From: Gemella haemolysans
GTDB lineage: Bacteria; Bacillota; Bacilli; Staphylococcales; Gemellaceae
Assembly (NCBI RefSeq): GCF_901873445.1
Contig: NZ_CABFLN010000029.1
Location: 1 to 18,838, forward strand
Length of the DNA stretch: 18,838 nucleotides
Direction: 5' to 3'
In this document: positions 15,379 to 18,838 of the stretch, piece by piece
Position numbering within the stretch: the stretch's first letter is position 1
Layout: every line of letters starts with the position of its first letter
The notes under the pieces: generated by a model
Database searches by the model: none
The model's input: the letters and a program-made list of their open reading frames with translations, nothing else
What the model was told of the DNA's origin: nothing
Translations under genes and position numbers: made by a program

Positions 15379-16485
15379 ATGAAAAAAGTATTAATAGTCA
15401 TTCCATCTTACTCTAAGGGTGGTGGTGCAGAAAAAATCTTATCAAATATCTTGAATAATGGTGATTTTTCTGAGTACCAAATAGATATAGTGGAAATTGA
15501 TAGAGGGAACAATGGCTTAGAAGATTTACCTGAAAATATAAAGGTGATTAAAAGTTATTATCATGAAAAGTATCCAAATATAATACGTTTTATTTTAGAA
15601 CAATTTGGAAAAAGATTTCCCAGAGCATTAAGAAAATATTTGATAAAAAAAGATGATTATGATGTAGAAATAATGTTTGAGGTTATGTACCCGGATATTC
15701 CATTTTCAAAGAGGAATATAAAAAAAATATATTGGGTACATGGGAGTATAGAAGATTTTTCTAATACTTGGAGAGAAAATAGATTTAGAGAATATTTTTC
15801 GGATGCTACGAAAATTGTATCAATTTCTAATAAAACAGAGAAATCGATATTAAATTTATATCCTAATCAGAAAGCTAAGATGATTCGCATATACAATGGT
15901 TATAAATTTAATGAGATAATTGAAAAATCAAAAGAGGGAATTTCAGAAAATATACCGGGAAAATCAATTTGCTCTATAGGAAGAATAGAAGAGCAAAAAG
16001 GTTCGGATAGAACCCTAGAACTAGTGAGAATACTTCATGAAAAAGGATATAAATATCATATGTATTATATAGGAACTGGAGTATTGGAAGAAACCTTGAA
16101 GAGTAGAGTTGAAAAATATAATTTAACGGAGTATATTCATTTTGTTGGGTATCAAAAAAATCCTTATAAATATCTAAAACATATGAAATGTCTTGTTTCA
16201 ATGTCAAAACAGGAAGGTTTTCCTGGTGTTTATGTGGAGGCTTTATCGCTAAATGTTCCTTTTGTTTCTACAGATGTAGGCGGTGCAGAAGAACTTTCTC
16301 GAGATGGGAAATTTGGAAAAATAATTTATAATGATGAACAAGCGGTAGAAGAGATAATAAGGTATGTTGAAAGAACTCAAGAATGTGAAAAAGGTATAAA
16401 AGAATTTTTAAATAAATTATCTTTAGAAAAACAGGTTCAAGAGTTTAAAAAACTACTTGTTATGGAGGAAAGGACTAAAGTATAG
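15379..16485 (+). CDS. GT4 family glycosyltransferase
   Basis: A retaining GT-B enzyme of 368 residues. The N-terminal domain opens with VLIVIPSYSKGGGAEKIL (4-21, glycine-rich acceptor-side loop) and contains WVHGS (119-123). The C-terminal Glycos_transf_1 domain has CSIGRIEEQKGSDRTLELV (198-216), HFVGYQKNPYKYL (254-266) and the EX7E motif EGFPGVYVE (Glu279/Glu287) followed by TDVGGAEEL. It probably adds one residue of the repeat unit from a UDP- or GDP-sugar. AGAGGAAG precedes the ATG. It is the last intact gene of the operon; the next frame is broken. No clear terminator follows. Confidence 0.92.
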   Translation: MKKVLIVIPSYSKGGGAEKILSNILNNGDFSEYQIDIVEIDRGNNGLEDLPENIKVIKSYYHEKYPNIIRFILEQFGKRFPRALRKYLIKKDDYDVEIMFEVMYPDIPFSKRNIKKIYWVHGSIEDFSNTWRENRFREYFSDATKIVSISNKTEKSILNLYPNQKAKMIRIYNGYKFNEIIEKSKEGISENIPGKSICSIGRIEEQKGSDRTLELVRILHEKGYKYHMYYIGTGVLEETLKSRVEKYNLTEYIHFVGYQKNPYKYLKHMKCLVSMSKQEGFPGVYVEALSLNVPFVSTDVGGAEELSRDGKFGKIIYNDEQAVEEIIRYVERTQECEKGIKEFLNKLSLEKQVQEFKKLLVMEERTKV

Positions 16486-16486
16486 A

Positions 16487-18000
16487 ATGTTGTCTAATCT
16501 AGTTAAAAAAATTATTGTTTATCTTTTTTTATTGTAAATAGTTATATTATGTTTGTATTGTTTTATAAAAATACAGTAGGATATTTTTATAAAACAAAAG
16601 TAGCGGAAAAAAATGGTGAACTTTTATTCATAGGAGTTGGATTTCTACTAGTTCTATTCTGTATTTTGAAAAAATTCGTAAAAAATAATGAGATAAAGCA
16701 TAATAAACTGTTGATAATTTTATCTGTTCTTTTTTTGGTTATAATCTAATAAAAGGTAAATTCTATTCTTTTATTGTTGGATTTGATATCTATATAGCTG
16801 TCTCAAATGCAATCAATATAGTAGAGACAGGGGAGTGGATAAACAAAGATATATATATATTATTCTGAAAGTTATCCCAATACAGTATTTTTAGTTTTAT
16901 TTTTGACTATTATAGGTAAAGTCTCGTATATATTCTTAGAATATTTTTCTCCAATGCTAGTAATTACAATAATATCTTTCTGTACAGTTCTTACAGGTGT
17001 ATTATTGTTTCTGGTGATATATATGCTATTTTCAGATGTTAAATTATCTTGGATAGGATATACTTTGTATACAATTATTGTAATTTTTTCACCTTGGCAA
17101 GCTGTTATTTATTCAGACTCATTGGGGGTTATAGTACCTATATTAATTATATATATATGCTAGTAAAAGAAAAGAAGAGAGAAAATTACTTGATGGTATT
17201 AGGATTCTTTATAATTATTGGATATAGTCTAAAATCGCATACAATTATTGTAGGTATAGGGATATTTATATATGAGTTGATAGTTTTAATTGGAAAAAAG
17301 CGACTTAGCTATATTAAAATAATAAAGTTACTATTTGGTGCTATATTATCAGTAGTAATAATAAATGCTTTATCTTATGATGTGAAAGAATAGTTAAATT
17401 TAGAAAAAAGAGTAGGATACTTACATTATATGAAATTAGGATTAAATATAGAATCTATGGGGCTATATAGTGATAAAGTTTATTCAGATAGTATAAAACA
17501 AGATAGTAATCTTAATAGAGATTCATTTAATAATAAAATCATAAAAGATAGTATAAATATGATGAGTAAAATGGATTTTAATAATCATTTTACGCATAAG
17601 ACCCCTTATTAATTTTAATGATGGCACATTTGGATGGTCTTGGATGGCTATGAATAATCAATCTTCAATAGAAAAACAAAAAAGACAGAATATGATTTCA
17701 AATATTTTTCATAAAATTTATGGTCATAATACAGAATATAGTTATTATTTTTATTATGTATCACAGGTAGTGTGGATTTTGATCTTAACTCTAGGATTTT
17801 TTTCTGTATTTTCAAAGAATAGGTATAGGGTATTATTCTATGTATCTTATATCGGGATATTTTTATTTGTTAGTATATTTGAATCTTTGTCTAGGTATTT
17901 ATTTGTAAATGTTCCGATATTCATTATAGTTTCAATATATGGAATTGACAGTATAGATAAATTGATTATGGTATGTAAGAGGAAATTAAAAATATTGTAA
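16487..18000 (+). pseudogene. Degraded multi-spanning membrane protein, possibly a GT-C (family 39-like) glycosyltransferase
   Basis: Five reading-frame fragments line up into one protein of about 500 residues with many hydrophobic helices. It begins MLSNLVKKIIVYLF and ends CKRKLKIL before the TAA at 17998-18000. Each break sits at a simple tract: T7 (16524-16530), T7 (16730-16736), (AT)6 (16849-16860), (AT)5 (17149-17158) and CCCC (17602-17605). A single in-frame TAG at 17391-17393 adds a nonsense change. Putting one T back at each T7, adding one AT, removing one AT and removing one C restores the frame, for example through HFTHKTLINFNDGTFGW. Segments such as IFSPWQAVIYSDSLGVI and the central MKLGLN...GLYSDKVYSDS look like GT39-type integral-membrane sugar transferases of streptococci, which I cannot name precisely. 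It could once have modified the polysaccharide or a teichoic acid. The intact homopolymers in neighbouring genes argue against simple sequencing error. Confidence 0.75.
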
Positions 18001-18019
18001 ACACATTGTAATATTATTA

Positions 18020-18028
18020 TGGTAAGAT
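18020..18028 (+). promoter_or_regulatory. Candidate extended -10 promoter of the repeat-protein gene
   Basis: TGG-TAAGAT at 18020-18028 matches an extended -10 element and ends about 50 bases before the ATG. The -35 region is poor. It lies in the only gap (18001-18080) between the broken gene and the surface-protein gene. It is a weaker match than the promoter at 2389-2417. Confidence 0.4.
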
Positions 18029-18056
18029 TAGTTTTAGTAGAGTAGAAAGTATTAAT

Positions 18057-18084
18057 AAAAGGATTTGAAATGGTAATATTATGA
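18057..18084 (+). promoter_or_regulatory. Shine-Dalgarno with a four-codon leader ORF (MVIL)
   Basis: AAAAGGA at 18057-18063 is spaced six bases from an ATG at 18070 that reads Met-Val-Ile-Leu-stop. Its TGA (18082-18084) overlaps the ATG of the surface-protein gene (18081-18083) as ATGA. The same ribosome site is 17 bases from that second ATG, too far for efficient direct initiation. Translation may therefore reach the main gene by reinitiation or coupling. Confidence 0.45.
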
Positions 18085-18838
18085 AAGTGAATAAATTTAA
18101 ATTAGGATTAGGGATGTTAACAGTACTGGCTACACCGATAGCGATGAATGAATTATTAAGTAGTGAAGTAAATGCAGAGTATAGGGGGTCTATATTCTAT
18201 AGTAATAACAGACCAGCAAACTGGTGGTATAACGATGGAACAAACTGGTATTTCTTCCAAAATGGTAAGAAGTTAACAGGATATGGAAAAGATAATACCG
18301 GAACACATTATTTTTATAATGGGAAATATGCGAACTGGTGGTACAATGACGGACAAGCGTGGTATTTTTTCCAAAATGGAAAAAAACTAACAGGATACGG
18401 AAAAGATAGCGCGGGAGCACATTATTTTGTAAATGGGAAGTATGCGAACGGGAAAATAGGAAATAAAGAGTATAGGGATGGAAAAGAAATCTCGGTAGAA
18501 AATAAAGTACCAACAAGAGGTTATGCAAATGGAGTATACTATGTAGATAGTAAAGTAGCGAACTGGTGGTACAATGACGGACAAGCGTGGTATTTCTTCC
18601 AGAATGGAAAGAAACTAACGGGATATGGAAAAGATAATGCCGGGATGCATTATTTCTATAATGGTAAGTATGCAAATTGGTGGTATAATGATGGAACGAA
18701 TTGGTACTTTTTCCAAAATGGTAAGAAACTAACAGGATATGGAAAAGATAACGCCGGAACACATTACTTTGTAAATGGGAAATATGCAAACTGGTGGTAT
18801 GATGATGGAACGAATTGGTATTTTTTCCAAAACGGTAA
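18081..18838 (+). CDS. Secreted tandem-repeat surface protein (3' end outside window)
   Basis: The frame is open from the ATG at 18081 to the window edge (252 codons plus two bases). Residues 1-32 are a signal peptide: KVNKFK, a hydrophobic core LGLGMLTVLATPIAM, and a likely cut after EVNA. From residue 47 the chain is built of 38-residue units of the form NWWYNDG..WYFFQNGKKLTGYGKD..G.HYF.NGKYA, starting at 47, 85, 161, 199 and 237. The unit at 123-160 has a different sequence (NGKIGNKEYRDGKE...) but keeps the exact length. The aromatic/Gly pattern is like the cell-wall-binding (choline/glucan-binding, YG-type) repeats of streptococci, so surface or glycan binding is likely. I see no N-terminal catalytic domain, which may lie downstream. 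The style resembles Gemella surface proteins. Binding partner and anchoring mode are unknown. Confidence 0.85.
   Translation, partial: MKVNKFKLGLGMLTVLATPIAMNELLSSEVNAEYRGSIFYSNNRPANWWYNDGTNWYFFQNGKKLTGYGKDNTGTHYFYNGKYANWWYNDGQAWYFFQNGKKLTGYGKDSAGAHYFVNGKYANGKIGNKEYRDGKEISVENKVPTRGYANGVYYVDSKVANWWYNDGQAWYFFQNGKKLTGYGKDNAGMHYFYNGKYANWWYNDGTNWYFFQNGKKLTGYGKDNAGTHYFVNGKYANWWYDDGTNWYFFQNG
18219..18838 (+). repeat. 114-bp tandem repeats in the surface-protein gene
   Basis: In-frame units of 114 bp begin at 18219, 18333, 18447 (variant), 18561, 18675 and 18789 (cut by the edge). The near-identical stretches around the TGGTGGTA and TTCCAAAATGG cores recur in every canonical unit. Such arrays tend to change copy number by slippage or unequal recombination. 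Confidence 0.9.

Noticed and set aside
16549..16749. Separate small membrane-protein genes in 16549-17612
   Set aside because: The pieces join into a single long protein by single-unit repairs at T7, AT and C tracts and lack their own ribosome sites.
17991..18015. AATATT...AATATT palindrome after the broken membrane gene as a terminator
   Set aside because: Only six A/T base pairs, with no T run after it; too weak to call.
18190..18789. Long minus-strand open frame across the repeat-protein gene
   Set aside because: It is the mirror of the 114-bp tandem repeats; the plus strand has the signal peptide and ordered repeats, and the minus frame has no ribosome site or family resemblance.
18219..18838. 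Regular repeat array considered as a CRISPR-like or non-coding array
   Set aside because: Units are in-frame multiples of 38 codons with conserved aromatic residues and no unique spacers.

Overview
The window is AT-rich Firmicute DNA. The nearest match I recognise is Gemella or a close relative. The main reason is the surface-protein gene at the right edge, whose 38-residue units (NWWYNDG..WYFFQNGKKLTGYGKD..) resemble repeat proteins I associate with Gemella. The dlt genes, the Shine-Dalgarno-led packed operon and the GBS-like order neuB-neuC-neuD-neuA also fit a streptococcus-like coccus. The genus call is inference. All genes are on the + strand.

Layout. (1) 2-1235: the 3' end of a dlt operon, with dltD cut by the window edge and then a very short membrane peptide ending in YVYSEF that I read as DltX. 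(2) 1276-2377: a single acyltransferase-3 gene with its own extended -10 promoter and a Rho-independent terminator formed around its stop codon. (3) 2389-16485: one tightly packed polysaccharide operon of 13 genes. It holds an initiating sugar-1-phosphate transferase, a DegT/PglE-type aminotransferase, a GT2, a probable sialyltransferase (GT52/GT38-like), a Wzx flippase, neuB, neuC, neuD, neuA (fused to an SGNH esterase), a Wzy polymerase, two more GT2s and a GT4. (4) 16487-18000: a broken multi-spanning membrane gene, with five frameshifts that all fall in short simple-sequence tracts plus one nonsense codon. (5) 18020-18838: the start of a secreted, tandem-repeat surface protein that runs off the right edge.

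How the genes work together (inference from families). The aminotransferase makes a UDP-4-amino-4,6-dideoxy sugar, provided a 4,6-dehydratase is encoded elsewhere. The initiating transferase loads it onto undecaprenyl phosphate. The three GT2s and the GT4 extend the unit. NeuC, NeuB and NeuA turn UDP-GlcNAc into CMP-sialic acid, which the sialyltransferase adds. NeuD and the NeuA esterase domain would set the O-acetylation level. Wzx flips the unit and Wzy polymerises it. The product would be a sialylated, possibly zwitterionic, surface polysaccharide.

The points most worth a second look are: two GT2 genes that share a 343-bp, about 90% identical direct repeat exactly 8,963 bp apart and bracket the whole sialylation/Wzx/Wzy module; DltX placed after dltD; the pairing of a 4-amino-sugar initiation system with sialic acid; the slippage-type decay of the membrane gene; and a four-codon leader ORF in front of the repeat protein.
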